From positions 1-49,737 of the forward strand of contig NZ_FTNA01000027.1 in assembly GCF_900156205.1 (NCBI RefSeq): 49,737 bases of DNA. The letters are read 5' to 3'. Positions 37,727-49,737 of the stretch are shown here, one piece after another. A program made the translations under genes and the position numbers. Under the pieces are notes generated by a model, which was not told the origin of the DNA, did not search any database, and was given only the letters and a program-made list of their open reading frames with translations. The number at the start of each line of letters is the position of its first letter. Positions within the stretch are counted from its first letter, which is position 1. The stretch comes from Leptospira interrogans. GTDB lineage: Bacteria; Spirochaetota; Leptospiria; Leptospirales; Leptospiraceae.

Positions 37727-38668
37727 TTAAGAAAAAGAATTTAAAGCTGCTACGTGAACCTCTACGGATTCTGATAACGCAGCCAAGTCGTAACCCCCTT
37801 CTAAAAAGGATAGAACCTTGCCACTACAAATTTTATCTGCGCTTTCTAAAATGATACGGGTGAGGTCTTCGAATCCTTTTGTTGTTATATTCATTCCTCC
37901 GAGAGGATCGTTTTTATGTGCGTCAAAACCTGCAGAAATCAAAACTATATCTGGCTCAAAACGTTCCATTGTAGGAACAATGATCTCTTTGAATTTCTGA
38001 ATATAGGCTTGGTCTCCAGAATTTACTTGCATAGGGATATTTTTTGTAGTTCCAATACCTTTTCCTTTGCCGGTTTCCGTTGCTAAACCGGTCATTGGAT
38101 AAAATGGGAATTGATGAATCGATAGATAAAAAATATTTGGGTCTTCATAAAAGATTTCTTGTGTTCCATTTCCGTGATGGACATCCCAATCAATAATAAA
38201 GATTTTTTTAAATCCATTGTTTTGTAAATATCGGGCAGTAATGGCCACATTGTTTAACATACAAAAACCCATGATACGATTATGCTCCGCATGATGGCCT
38301 GGAGGTCTAAGAAGAGAGAAACCATTTTTGATTGTTCCCGAAATTAAGAATTCCGACAATATTATTCCAGAATTTGCTGCGGAGTAGGCTGATATCCACG
38401 ATTTTTCCGTAAAAGGAGTATCTGAATCAAAATAACCTCTTTTTCCTTTAGAGTTTTCAATTTTTTGAATGTGATTTTGAGAATGGATTTCGTTGAGAAA
38501 TTCATTAGGAAGCTTTTTCATTTCAGGAAAAAATAAAGAATTAAAATAGCTACTTTGATGCAATCTATTCAAACACGCAAGTAGTCTGTCGGAATTCTCA
38601 TAATGTGGAATTGTAGAATTCGCATTGTGATAAAGAAAATCTTGAGAGTAGATAAAACCTGTCGGCAT
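37727..38668 (-). CDS. Histone deacetylase / AcuC-family deacetylase
   Basis: 313 residues, one HDAC-type alpha/beta domain. Catalytic pair His125-His126 in RPPGHHAEHNRIMGFCMLNN. Zinc ligands are Asp162 and His164 in IIDWDVHHGNGTQEIFY, and Asp249 in SAGFDAHKNDPLGG. The closing glycine-tyrosine turn is FLEGGYDL (289-295). Bacterial members remove acetyl groups from polyamines, acetoin-related products or protein lysines; the substrate cannot be read here. It stands alone, so no pathway hint comes from neighbours. No Shine-Dalgarno sequence is obvious. Family call secure. Confidence 0.95.
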   Translation of the reverse strand: MPTGFIYSQDFLYHNANSTIPHYENSDRLLACLNRLHQSSYFNSLFFPEMKKLPNEFLNEIHSQNHIQKIENSKGKRGYFDSDTPFTEKSWISAYSAANSGIILSEFLISGTIKNGFSLLRPPGHHAEHNRIMGFCMLNNVAITARYLQNNGFKKIFIIDWDVHHGNGTQEIFYEDPNIFYLSIHQFPFYPMTGLATETGKGKGIGTTKNIPMQVNSGDQAYIQKFKEIIVPTMERFEPDIVLISAGFDAHKNDPLGGMNITTKGFEDLTRIILESADKICSGKVLSFLEGGYDLAALSESVEVHVAALNSFS

Positions 38669-39126
38669 TTTATTTTTCTGTTTTTCTATTACGGATAGTT
38701 AAAAATTTATATCATTCATAAAATAAAAACTCAAATTTTTCAATGTAAAGAAACAAAAAAATTAATTTACCATGAAAGTGAATGAAAATAAAAGATGAAT
38801 TCTTGTAAAAAATGTATTGGTTCCTAAATTTATGTTTTTTTGAAAGGAAAGTTATATTCTAATTTTTGAATAAACTTCATTGTTTTATTTCATATATTTT
38901 TGTAGTAATTAAATTGCCTTATCCGAAATTTGAAAAGTAATCTAAATTTTATTTCGAAATTGAATTTATTTTTTAGTTAAACATACTTAATTCCGACATT
39001 TAATAAAGGTTAGAGTTTTTATTAGACACATTATGTCCGATAAAAGTATTATTCTAAGATCAAATATAGGATTCTTGTGATAGGTTCTAAAAAGATTTTT
39101 TGATTTTTTTTAACTTTTTAATCTCT
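38669..39126. other. AT-rich divergent intergenic region
   Basis: About 460 bases with no gene. It should carry the promoters of the deacetylase and the DUF4015-type gene. No consensus sites are convincing. Confidence 0.4.
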
Positions 39127-40305
39127 ATGTATTATATTATCCTATTTATTATTTGTTTTGCTTGGACTTCATCTGCGTTTCCCGATTTTGATTTTCCTTT
39201 TCCAATAAAAAATACTAAAAAACATTCAATTGAGACGATTCTTTCTGAATCTCGCAAACAAGAAGTCGGATCTTCTGAAAATTTAAAAAACAATGAAAAT
39301 CCTAAATCTTTTTTAGGAACACAAGTTGAGTCCGCTAAGACCGAATCGAAAATAGAATCTTTCAAATTTAAATCACCTAAAAAAAACAAAATCTTCAAAA
39401 TAGAAGTCGTGAAAGCCCAGAATGAGGAAAATTTTTTAAAAAATTCCGACTTAGAAACTGTTTCTAATGTCAAAGTTCCGGAATTTTCCAGGGGGATTTA
39501 TATTTCGCAGAAAACCTTAAAGAAAGAGAGAAAATTTGATGATCTTAGAAAAAAAGGGAAACAGCATGGGATTAATTTTCTCGTAATCGATATTCAACCT
39601 TCAGTTCCGTCTAAGGAAATTGTAGAAACTTTGATAACAGAAGGATTTTATCCTGTTGCTAGAATTGTGAATTTTGACGGGGGACTTCCGACAGAAAAAC
39701 CATCTATCCAAAGAATCAATTCAATACATAAATCGATTCAAGCTGCTTGTAAATCCGGTTTTCCAGAAATTCAATTGGATTACATTCGTTATGCAGATAA
39801 TCTTAACTTAAAACTAACTTACGAAATGCGATATAAAAATATCGCTGAAATTATTAAGGGTATCAGAAAGGAGACTCTTAGGTGTAATAATCTTCCTTAT
39901 ATTGGGGCAGATATTTTTGGTCGGATCCCATTTAACAAAAACGATATGATCGGACAGAAAGTAGAAATCTTTGCTCAACTTGTCGATGTACTTTATCCAA
40001 TGCTTTACCCATCTCATTTTTACGGTATGTCCGATAAAATCAAAAATCCGTATCAGACTGTGTATGACGGAACTCTTTTTACGATTAAGAGATCTCTAAA
40101 AACGACAAGAGTTATTCCTTACATTCAAGGTTTTAATATGTCTGTAGGGAAGTCGGGACTCACACTTTCAAATTATATCAAAGCTCAAATAAAGGCCTCT
40201 TATGATAGCGGAGGGCATGGATTTGTAGTTTGGAATGCCTGGAATGATTACGAACCTACTTTTCAGGCCTTGAAAGACTACGAGAAAGAGTTGAAAAAGG
40301 ACTAA
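39127..40305 (+). CDS. Exported DUF4015-type putative glycoside hydrolase (TIM barrel)
   Basis: 392 residues from the ATG at 39127. The frame opens at a TTG at 39100, but 39127 gives a clean signal peptide ([18 protein letters not shown]). Residues about 35-125 are a basic, Lys/Ser-rich linker. The rest matches the DUF4015 putative glycosidase pattern: [90 protein letters not shown], with a C-terminal [15 protein letters not shown]. The DYIRY and YPMLYPSHF blocks are typical. It probably acts on a surface or periplasmic polysaccharide; the substrate is unknown. Alone on its strand. Confidence 0.85.
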   Translation: MYYIILFIICFAWTSSAFPDFDFPFPIKNTKKHSIETILSESRKQEVGSSENLKNNENPKSFLGTQVESAKTESKIESFKFKSPKKNKIFKIEVVKAQNEENFLKNSDLETVSNVKVPEFSRGIYISQKTLKKERKFDDLRKKGKQHGINFLVIDIQPSVPSKEIVETLITEGFYPVARIVNFDGGLPTEKPSIQRINSIHKSIQAACKSGFPEIQLDYIRYADNLNLKLTYEMRYKNIAEIIKGIRKETLRCNNLPYIGADIFGRIPFNKNDMIGQKVEIFAQLVDVLYPMLYPSHFYGMSDKIKNPYQTVYDGTLFTIKRSLKTTRVIPYIQGFNMSVGKSGLTLSNYIKAQIKASYDSGGHGFVVWNAWNDYEPTFQALKDYEKELKKD

Positions 40306-40629
40306 TTATAATTTTTTCAAGTGTGAGGTTTCTATATTTTTACGATTTTACTGACTCTTACGTAATAAATTAACATGAGTTTGGCTAACCAATAAGCAAT
40401 GCAAAAGAGCGATAGCGATTGTAGCGAAAAGCGTGGTCGCGAGCGATTTGCCAAGATTTTCCTACACCAAATTCACATGAATTTTAAGATAATTTCCGTT
40501 TTAAAAACAGAGTTTCATATTCTATTGTTGAAGTACGAATAAGGCTAAATGAATTTGATATGAAGTTAATCTATTGAATTTTAATCAATAAAATGTAGGA
40601 ACTATTATCTTTAGAAGAATTTTTATTAT

Positions 40630-40765
40630 ATTAACGTGAGTTTGGCGTAAGAAACCCATGATTCTGAAAAAAGTTGAATCTTAGCTTTATAGATCGATTC
40701 CTTAAATGTGGGAGCTATTACAAACCACGATTTTACAAACAAATCCTAAAATTGTAGGAACTCGA
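40630..40765 (-). repeat. Dispersed repeat (GAACTCATG family), copy 3, reverse
   Basis: Reverse complement of the repeat at 8521-8606 and 37315-37441. Landmarks on the plus strand: ACGTGAGTTTGGCGTAAG, CATGATTCTGAAAAAAGTTG, ATCGATTCCTTAAATG and ACGATTTTACAAACAAATCC. This last part also matches the 47-base units at 49643-49736. Confidence 0.75.
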
Positions 40766-41023
40766 TACCTTTAGAAAAATCTTTCTCTGTCGAACTTATG
40801 CTAAAATGGGATTAAAATTTTGATGACAGCCGTAAAACAGCGGTTTTGTGCAAAAATCTGATGGACGATGATTCTTTCTATATTTTCCCACAATTTTCAA
40901 AGTTTAACTGTGAAATCTACGATTTGTGAGAGTTAAGTCGCATTACAAATTTTTAAACATTTATTTTTTACGGAAAATCAGGTTTTTATAAAACGAATCT
41001 CTTACGCCGGACTCACGTTATAT

Positions 41024-41126
41024 TAGAGTTATTGAAAAAATTCCATACCGGCGATTAACAAAACCGCTGCAATCGACTATTTCATGAAACAAAAACGAGA
41101 CGGAGAATTAATTTTTCAACAATTCT
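41024..41126 (+). repeat. MITE-like element, copy E
   Basis: About 103 bases. Left end AGAGTTATTGAAAAAATT, right end AATTTTTCAACAATTCT; T before and A after. The interior has GATTAACAAAACCGCTGCAA, as in the other copies. Both ends carry substitutions, so it is older than C and D. Confidence 0.8.
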
Positions 41127-41403
41127 AATATAATCTATAATCATTCAAACAATGAATTTCATGTAGGAATTTGATTTTACTCAGAGATAGATAATAAAGG
41201 TAGTTCGGTATAAAAATTAAATATTTCCGTAAATGTAGGAACTTCTATTTTAAAAAAATTTTATACTTAATTTTGACATTATTTCTAGAAATGTAGAAAT
41301 TTACTGTATTCTTTTAATTTAAAAACAAAGTTCGGAATTGAAATTATTCAAAAATTTCGAGCATAAATTTTAAAATGAGGTGTAATGTCGGAATTACTAT
41401 GCT

Positions 41404-42203
<800 letters not shown>

Positions 42204-42204
<1 letters not shown>

Positions 42205-42731
42205 TAAACTGCTTTTTTCTCCAATTCGAAACTTTCATACCAGATTCGGTCGGATATGGTCAACGGTTTTTCTCCAATTCCCATCTGAGTATAATATTCG
42301 AGAAGTGTTTCCAGATGAATTGCTTCTTCATCTTCCAAAGTCCAAAAAGTAGAGTCAATGGATTTTGAAATCAGAGCTTGGCCTCTAATGGAATCTTGAA
42401 AGTATTCTGGTTTTCCGGAAAAAATTAAATGTGCGGAAATAAGATCGAATCGAATCGTTTCCAAGATTTTTTTGAATTCGAATTCCGACTTTTCGAAATA
42501 TCTGGATGCGATTTCGGTTTGAAAATAGTCTCCCCACGTTAGAATGTCCGGTTCTACACCTGTTTTCTCTTTGATTTGCTCAAGCTTATCTTTCTCAATA
42601 AAAGGAGTAACCGCAAATCTATCTACAAGTTCTTTCAGAGCAATCAGATTCAGAATTTTTCCGGCTGATAGCTTTCCTTGTTTCATCATATCAAACAATT
42701 CCGGATTGAGTTCCGACTTTCTTGTGTCCAT
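42204..42731 (-). CDS. Hypothetical protein coupled to the crotonase-like gene
   Basis: 175 residues, soluble, mostly helical, acidic. No motif recognised. It begins [20 protein letters not shown] and has a Trp-Gly-Asp stretch ([20 protein letters not shown]); near the C-terminus is a charged helical segment ([20 protein letters not shown]). Its TAA stop overlaps the start codon of the crotonase-like gene by one base, so the two proteins are translated together and probably act together on an acyl-CoA. It could be a partner or regulatory subunit. Function unknown. Confidence 0.7.
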
Positions 42732-43364
42732 ACATTCTTTTTCGGGATATTTTCAAACCTTCCCTTGGATTTTTTCTAGATCTATCTAAAAACTATTTCA
42801 GTAGTGCAGATTTGATTTTCTCTAAGTTGGGGCTAAGTTTTTAATTCATAATTTTCAAGTTTAGAAAGATGGCATTTATTTTGAGGCCAAAATTTTTTAA
42901 AAACAAGTCGAGTCTGAAATCTCCTCTATAAAATTCGAAAGTAACATCTCGATGTCAGTTTTCTTCGTGAAATCATCGCTTCACAATCTCCGTTCAATCA
43001 AAAATTCATTTTATAAGGGTTCCATATTTTTATCTGAGATAATAACTTATTTGAGTTTAGGCTGTTATGTCTCTTATGATTTATGCACAATGAAACTGCT
43101 CTTGATAGAGAATTCTAACACTTACTGATCATAAAATTGAGCACCTTAAATTTTATCGTAAAATAGAATTATTAAAAAATGAATTCTCCATTTGTTTCTA
43201 TTTCATGGAAACGGTTAATTGAAGTAGTTTTGTTAATCTGGACTATGGAATTTTTTAACAATTCTAGTTCCAAAGTAAAATATTGGGACTCTTTTATATA
43301 GTTCTAAGTAGTAACTGAATTCCGACCTATAGAAGGTCGATATTCAAGATAGAAGTTTAAGCTC
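42732..43364. other. Divergent intergenic region with MITE copy F
   Basis: About 630 bases with no gene. It holds MITE copy F (43165-43265), 99 bases before the PilZ-type gene, and a fragment at about 43110-43160 resembling 30690-30735 (ATAAAATTGAGCACCTTA). Another repeat fragment lies at 43268-43318. Confidence 0.5.
43165..43265 (-). repeat. MITE-like element, copy F (reverse)
   Basis: About 101 bases, in the opposite orientation to copies A-E. On the plus strand it starts AGAATTATTAAAAAATGAA and ends GGAATTTTTTAACAATTCT, with TA on both sides. The interior in reverse reads GATTAACAAAACTACTTCAA. It is the most diverged copy. Confidence 0.78.
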
Positions 43365-44651
<1,287 letters not shown>

Positions 44652-45495
44652 AATGGATTTTAAGGTTCGCCCTGTTCAGGATTAAATAATGCGGGCGCTC
44701 AAGTTTTTTATTAGTCTTTTCTAATTTCATTGAATCAAGAATGTCTTATTCTAAACTACCTTACGTTCAAGAAATATATCTTTCTATCGATCGGCATTTG
44801 GAAACGTTTTGCTCTACGAAGAAATAAAAAAGATAGTTCTGTGAAAAATGAAAAGAACCGAAAAAGATTCAAAGATTTAGAGAGAAAAAGGCTGAATGGA
44901 ATCATTTACTTGAGAAGAGTTATACATGTTTAGAATAGCCTAAAAACTTGAAGTCAGTGATGCCTTGGTGTGATTAGTATGAAAAGTAACGGTAATAAGT
45001 TATCTTTTCTAGCTTTTCCTTACGGTTCGTAATAATTGCAACTAATAAGAATATAACAAATATTTTTCTTTGAATTATAATCAATCCTTGGTGAATGATA
45101 CTTTATCTATTTTGCATATTTAGAACCTGTTCCAAAACCGTCCTATGTGGGAACTACCGCGAAAATTTAACAAGATTAGAACTGCTGGAAAGTTCGTAAA
45201 TTGCCAAATGCGACCTGTAGAGCGACCATAGAAGCGATGCATTGAGTTTCACAAAAATGTAGGAACTACTAACTTTATTAAAAATTTCTAAAGAATTATA
45301 ATGTAAAATTCTTTGAAGTTTTGGTACAAGCTCTGATATGGCGCCCCAACCAGAGCCGTAAATATATTTTTTTAATCACCCAATAATTTAGCTCGTTAGA
45401 GAAAAGCATTTGCGACGATTGATCAGACGGATATTCGCGGGTTATACATTGGGAGCTGTTCTTAGTCTAAAAACAACTTAGCACAATGCTTTCCT
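44652..45495. other. Intergenic repeat-rich region
   Basis: No credible gene; the 67-residue basic frame at 44730-44933 has no domain or ribosome binding site. Repeat fragments: near 45125 (GAACCTGTTCCAAAACCG), near 45245-45300 (GTAGGAACTACTAAC), and a 10-base arm ATGGCGCCCC at 45338-45347 that pairs with GGGGCGCCAT at 47011-47020. A weak hairpin follows the PilZ-type gene near 44666-44700. Confidence 0.45.
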
Positions 45496-45741
45496 ATCAT
45501 AACCAACCCCACAAATATTTGATCTCAATATAAATCTGTCGGAGTTACGACAAATCCTCTGTAAAACTTGGTTCCCACCCTTTTATTTTTGGGTGGGGTG
45601 GTAAGGTTCGGAAAATTTTTCTCTATCAGAAAAACATACTTTTTGCAAGTAAAAAGACTCATTCTTGTCGGAGCACTTGAAAAATGTGCCTTTTTGAGCC
45701 TTCTGATTCTAAAATCCTATTCAACTTGTGGGTAAGGTTAT
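45496..45741 (+). repeat. Long dispersed repeat, copy Y
   Basis: About 246 bases, reverse-complement match to 2427-2816. It lacks the two extra hairpin-repeat segments of copy X. Where copy X has the second extra segment, Y has a short hairpin CCCACCC (45574-45580) / GGGTGGG (45591-45597). A hairpin-repeat unit (TTTCCTATGGGTCGCGTTGT) abuts its right end at about 45742-45765. The plus-strand frame 45684-45890 runs through the repeat and is rejected. Confidence 0.8.
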
Positions 45742-45886
45742 GGCTTTCCTATGGGTCGCGTTGTAGATCAAATCTGAAATTCATCAGATTTGCTTCAACA
45801 CTGAGTCAACAAATATTCCTCCTTTATCGTACATCTTCTCTAACGAGTTCGTATTGGATGAATTTTCATTTCTCTTTAAAACTACT

Positions 45887-46920
45887 TTAAGCTGCCAGAT
45901 TCATCGCCGCCCAAATAAATCCGGATAGTTCTCTTGAAACTGCGGTTATCATTACCTGAGGGCTTTTTCCTCTTAGCTGTAAGTTACGAAATTTCTTGTG
46001 TAACCTTAAGGAAGCTTTTTCTGCTAAAGCAACGACTAATGCAGGTTGTCCGGTCCTTCTTGCGGCTACGATCTTACGGGGAAGCAATGCTGCCAAGCAG
46101 CTTCCGTCAAAATGTCTGGGACTTCCAGTTTTTGTAATCCCTGTTTGTTTTCTTTTGGAACCGCTAGAATATTCTCCGGGAACAAGTCCAAGAAAACTCA
46201 TGAAAGAACCCGCTGTTTTAAATCTCTTAAAGTCGCAGACTTCACAGAGTAAGAACATGGCCGTTAAATAATCCACTCCTCGAAAACATCTTAAGATCCC
46301 CACTCGTTCTCTAAAAGCTTCACTCTTGATCCATCGCTTTGAGATTCTCTTCCTGAACTCTCACTCGGCTGTAATAGTCGTTAAACGTTTCCTGAAGGAT
46401 CTCATTTTCAAAATGAAGATTATTCAACCATTTGTAATGACTCGTGGTCCAATATTTCGTGGCCGAATATACATTCCCTTTTCGTAATAGAGACTTCATC
46501 AATCTTTGATGATTCCTTCCTAAATCCAAACGAAGACTGTCACGCGATCTTAAATAATCTTTGACTACTTCGTTCTCTTCAGTTGGAACATGTATCGATT
46601 CTAAATCCCCACTTCGTAATAATCTAGCTAACTTGATCGCATCTCTTTTATCCGTTTTGATTTTGTCTTGGAATCTTTCCTGGCGCTACAAGGATACAGT
46701 TCACTCCCAAAGACTTTAGATATCTGTAAAGTGGATAACTGGTTACTCCTGCTTCGTAGCAGCAATGGATTTCATTCCATTCCGATTTGAGTTTATTGAT
46801 GAATTTTTTGATCTGAACTTCATTATGCTTTATCTGTTCTTCTTTCACTACATCTTTCGATTTGCTCGTTAAATAAGCCAAACTGATCGTTTCTCTGTGG
46901 ACATCCATCCATTATACTAC
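45887..46920 (-). pseudogene. IS110-family transposase, decayed by several frameshifts
   Basis: Three minus-strand pieces in different frames add up to one IS110 transposase. N-terminal piece (46648-46908): [20 protein letters not shown], ending [12 protein letters not shown]. After a shift near 46660 the middle piece continues [20 protein letters not shown] (the DEDD-type hallmark), without an ATG, down to 46320. After another shift near 46328 the C-terminal piece reads [20 protein letters not shown], then [20 protein letters not shown] and GITKTG. Within it the expected LTEAAW sequence is in another frame (EAAW at 46093-46104), so at least one further pair of shifts exists. The end, [20 protein letters not shown], is typical. 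Not functional. Leptospira IS1533 is a known IS110 relative; identity with it was not tested. Confidence 0.88.
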
Positions 46921-47525
<605 letters not shown>

Positions 47526-48767
47526 TCAGTTTAAGGATTTTAAAACATAAGGGTCACCCGGAACAGAAGCTGGTTTAAATACTTTATATTTTTCTAATGA
47601 ATCTGCAAATTTGTTTTTTAAAATTCCTATTTCTTCTGATTCACCTAAACCACTTTGACCCGTATCAGAGGTCAATTCGGAGATTTTATCTATATAGAGT
47701 TTAGAAGCCAAAAGATAATTTCTATAATCCGAAGGATTGAGTTGGATTGCGTTTTTTATAAGTTTTTCGGAAATTTCAAAATATGAATCTGATTTTTTTC
47801 GATCCATGGAGGAAGGGCCAGACTTAGATTTTTCTTTATAAAGATAATAGTAAGTCAATGCAGAATGGGTAAGAAGTTCGGAATCGGATCGAGTAAGTTT
47901 GAAAGCTTCTTGAATCACTTCCATTGATTTAGAAAGAATAGACTGATTTTTAAAACCTTCCGTGTCATATTTATGATTTAAGTAATCAATGTATTCGGTG
48001 TAAAACTCAAGTTCTTCTTGAGAATTTTCAAAACGTTTGCGGTTATTCCAAGCCATAGAAAATTCCGATCCGGCTGAAATGTAGGCTTCTCCCGTTTTTT
48101 TATAAAGAAGACCTAAACGGAAATGTCCCATAGGAGAAGAAGGATCCAGGCTGATGGTATGTTTATACGACCGAATTGCTTCTGCAATTTCGTTTCTAGA
48201 AAAATGATAGTCTCCCATTTTTCTTTCCACGATTGCAGGTTCGGCTTTTTCGGAAGCTAAGGGAGCAGCCACCATTAGATTTCTATTTTTAACAAGACTA
48301 AGATTTCCAATTCCTCTTGCCCTTTTGCCAATAAAAGAGGTTTGAAAGATGGATTTGATTTCGATTTGTGCGACTATATTACCATTTTTATAATTTTTAT
48401 GATCAAAGTCTTTTTCGATGAGATATAAAGTCTGACCGACCCTAAGACCCGGATCAAAGTTAATTTTGATTGTGACTAGATCTGCCCTTGTATCAACTCC
48501 TATGTCAAGGTGTTTGTTTTTTCCTTTTTCTTCAATCGGTTTGACCTTATCATACAAAACGGTTTCTCCTACAAGAATCATCTTTTCCTTTTCCGGTTTC
48601 CCAGGATCTCTGAAAGCATAGACAAGTTCTCTAGAGACAAGATTTCCAAAGGAAGAGATAAGAAGGAAAGTTGAAAAAAAAGAACAAAAGAATCTCACTT
48701 TATAAAGATCGGCGAATTTTACGAACTTGCCTCTAAAAAAGAACCGATTCAAAGAAGAGAAAACCAT
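47526..48767 (-). CDS. Exported TPR-repeat protein with FlgT-like N-terminal module
   Basis: 413 residues from the ATG at 48767. A hydrophobic segment at about 27-44 ([18 protein letters not shown]) looks like a signal peptide, but it is 26 residues in. A GTG at 48698 would give a standard signal peptide start and is a good alternative. Residues about 80-170 hold a beta module ([40 protein letters not shown]) like the C-terminal part of the TPR protein at 31477. From about 185 to 370 there are TPR repeats ([54 protein letters not shown]). Probably periplasmic scaffold. Alone on its strand. Function unknown. Confidence 0.72.
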   Translation of the reverse strand: MVFSSLNRFFFRGKFVKFADLYKVRFFCSFFSTFLLISSFGNLVSRELVYAFRDPGKPEKEKMILVGETVLYDKVKPIEEKGKNKHLDIGVDTRADLVTIKINFDPGLRVGQTLYLIEKDFDHKNYKNGNIVAQIEIKSIFQTSFIGKRARGIGNLSLVKNRNLMVAAPLASEKAEPAIVERKMGDYHFSRNEIAEAIRSYKHTISLDPSSPMGHFRLGLLYKKTGEAYISAGSEFSMAWNNRKRFENSQEELEFYTEYIDYLNHKYDTEGFKNQSILSKSMEVIQEAFKLTRSDSELLTHSALTYYYLYKEKSKSGPSSMDRKKSDSYFEISEKLIKNAIQLNPSDYRNYLLASKLYIDKISELTSDTGQSGLGESEEIGILKNKFADSLEKYKVFKPASVPGDPYVLKSLN

Positions 48768-49200
48768 TTCAAAAGATAAAAATTTAACGGATCGAAATAT
48801 AAAAGCTGAACTTGAGATTTGTTAGACGGTGTTCGCTTATGAATTATTTTTTAGTGTGATTCTGTAAAATTTATGGCGCCTCCTTTCGATCTATGATCGA
48901 AAGGATCGCGCTCTGTCGCGACTACGCTTCGCTTCGGTCCGTTTCCGTTGGAAACGTGACCGCGTTCGCGTCGCTTGGATCGCTGGCGCTTGCAATCTAC
49001 TATAAAATTTAAAAAGAATGATTATCCAATCAAGTTTCTGTGTGAAGCTGCCGTTCTTACGACCGAAGATTCAATGAATAAACTCATTAAGAACTTTTAT
49101 CCTAAAATCTCAAAACCAATATTAAAATCGAGAAAAGATATTTAACATAAGTTCAGCATAATCCAATGCTAAATCGATTGGGGTATAGAACGCTCTTTCA
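48768..49200. other. Intergenic region with G+C-rich palindromic stretch
   Basis: No gene. About 48880-48995 is unusually G+C-rich and has short inverted repeats: CGATCTATGATCG (48887-48899 region), and clusters of CGCG/GCGA (TCGCGACTACGCTTCGCTTC). A similar island in reverse is at 40376-40485. A repeat fragment (TTAAAAAGAATGATTATC) lies near 49010. Confidence 0.5.
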
Positions 49201-49500
49201 AACTCAGTAAAACGCTTTCCTGAACTCAAATCTCGCGCGTCCTATGGTCCGAGATAGGTCGCGTTAACTCAGCAAAACGCTTTCCTGAACTCAAATCTCG
49301 CGCTTCCTATGGTCCGCGAGATAGGTCGTGTTAACTCAGTAAACGCTTTCCTGAACTCAAATCTCGCGCTTCCTATGGTCCGCGAGATAGGTCGTGTTAA
49401 CTCAGTAAAACGCTTTCCTGAACTCAAATCTCGCGCGTCCTATGGGTCCGCGAGATAGGTCGCGTTAACTCAGCAAAACGCTTTCCTATGGGTCGCGTTT
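49201..49500 (+). repeat. Tandem array of a ~66-bp hairpin repeat (4.5 copies)
   Basis: Units: 49201-49265 (65 bases), 49266-49332 (67), 49333-49398 (66), 49399-49466 (68), and a partial unit 49467-49500. Each begins AACTCAG(C/T)AAAACGCTTT. A stem ATCTCGCG / CGCGAGAT occurs within most units, and each ends GTCG(C/T)GTT. The last partial unit has TTTCCTATGGGTCGCGTTTT, the single-unit form found elsewhere (2477-2508, 2634-2735, 45742-45765). Units differ by small substitutions and 1-2 base indels. There are no unique spacers, so it is not a CRISPR array. Confidence 0.9.
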
Positions 49501-49642
49501 TAGGTTGTTCGATGATCGTGTTCGATAACAAATTGAAATCAGGAAAAGATTTTGTTTTCAATTGAATCCTCAATTTGTTGATTGGAGCCGAAAGCACGGT
49601 TGCCCCATCTTTCTTACGTTGAATTCATGTTATTTAAAGGTT

Positions 49643-49736
49643 TGTGGGAACTCCCACCAAACTTTGATTTTACGGACAAATCTTGAAAATGTGGGAACTC
49701 CCACCCAACTTTGATTTTACGGACAAATGCTGAAAA
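49643..49736 (+). repeat. Two 47-bp tandem units with GTGGGAACTCCCAC hairpin, cut by window end
   Basis: Unit 1 is 49643-49689 and unit 2 is 49690-49736, nearly identical. Each starts with a perfect hairpin GTGGG-AACT-CCCAC followed by AACTTTGATTTTACGGACAA. The AT part matches the family at 40720-40765 (ACGATTTTACAAACAAATCC). The array continues beyond the window, so the number of copies is unknown. Confidence 0.82.
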
Positions 49737-49737
49737 T

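Larger units (their letters stand above)
40306..41403. other. Intergenic repeat-rich region
   Basis: No gene. Contents: a G+C-rich island at about 40376-40485 (GAGCGATAGCGATTGTAGCG) with resemblance in reverse to 48900-48995; the GAACTCATG-family repeat in reverse (40630-40765); the CATCAGATTTTTGC-type fragment (about 40830-40890, reverse of 8080-8135); and MITE copy E. Confidence 0.55.

Noticed and set aside
44730..44933. 67-residue Lys/Arg-rich frame
   Set aside because: No ribosome binding site or family; basic composition is what AT-rich DNA gives by chance.
45684..46271. Plus-strand frames opposite the IS110 remnant and repeat Y
   Set aside because: They are antisense to the transposase or run through the repeat; the conserved IS110 blocks are on the minus strand.
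49201..49500. Possible CRISPR array
   Set aside because: The whole ~66-base unit repeats head to tail with no unique spacers and no cas genes nearby; it is a tandem repeat.

Overview
The window looks like a chromosomal segment of a pathogenic Leptospira (L. interrogans group). The evidence is the low-G+C, AT-rich intergenic DNA, a 23-residue leptospiral leucine-rich-repeat (LRR) protein, several spirochaete-type lipoproteins, proteins resembling the Leptospira families DUF1564 and DUF1577/PilZ, and a decayed IS110-family transposase of the kind common in the genus. This assignment comes from recognising families, not from a database search. I saw no rRNA, tRNA, CRISPR array or replication origin.

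Layout. 1-8.7 kb: an exported 16-repeat LRR protein; an ECF sigma factor followed by a FecR-type membrane anti-sigma/regulator, divergent from an exported membrane protein; an acidic SmpA-like protein; and a small membrane-protein/lipoprotein pair. 8.7-20.6 kb: one tightly packed minus-strand operon for respiratory complex I in the order nuoABCDEFHJKLMN, with no nuoG or nuoI. 20.9-22.5 kb: a plus-strand group of a lipoprotein, a MaoC hydratase and a MarR regulator. 22.5-24.0 kb: an AT-rich stretch with no gene. 24.0-27.2 kb: an orphan adenine-methyltransferase-like protein and a lipoprotein with a clear terminator. 27.7-31.5 kb: a globin-like protein lacking the proximal histidine with a small upstream gene, an exported helical protein, methylglyoxal synthase, and an unknown protein directly behind a MITE. 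31.5-35.5 kb: a two-gene envelope operon (NHL/VWA-like protein, then a TPR protein). 36-44.7 kb: a DUF1564-like gene and a small ORF, a histone-deacetylase-family enzyme, a DUF4015-type putative glycosidase, a crotonase-fold protein lacking both catalytic glutamates coupled to an unknown gene, and a c-di-GMP (PilZ-type) protein whose binding motifs are far apart. 44.7-49.7 kb: a repeat-rich region with an IS110 pseudogene, a TPR protein and two tandem arrays.

Function. The only complete pathway unit is complex I, which moves electrons from NADH to quinone and pumps protons; its missing NuoG and NuoI must come from elsewhere or be replaced. The other genes mostly concern the cell envelope (LRR, TPR, NHL, lipoproteins) or signalling (ECF sigma/FecR, MarR, PilZ).

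The most unusual content is in the gaps. There is a family of about 100-bp MITE-like elements (six copies, terminal inverted repeats, TA flanks). A 250-400 bp dispersed repeat occurs in two copies; one carries two extra segments made of a short hairpin repeat, and the same hairpin forms a tandem array at 49.2-49.5 kb. A further family carries the GTGGGAACTCCCAC hairpin. No obviously new defence or mobile system is evident. The best leads are the nested hairpin repeats, the MITEs, the split PilZ protein, the His-less globin and the nuoGI-less operon.
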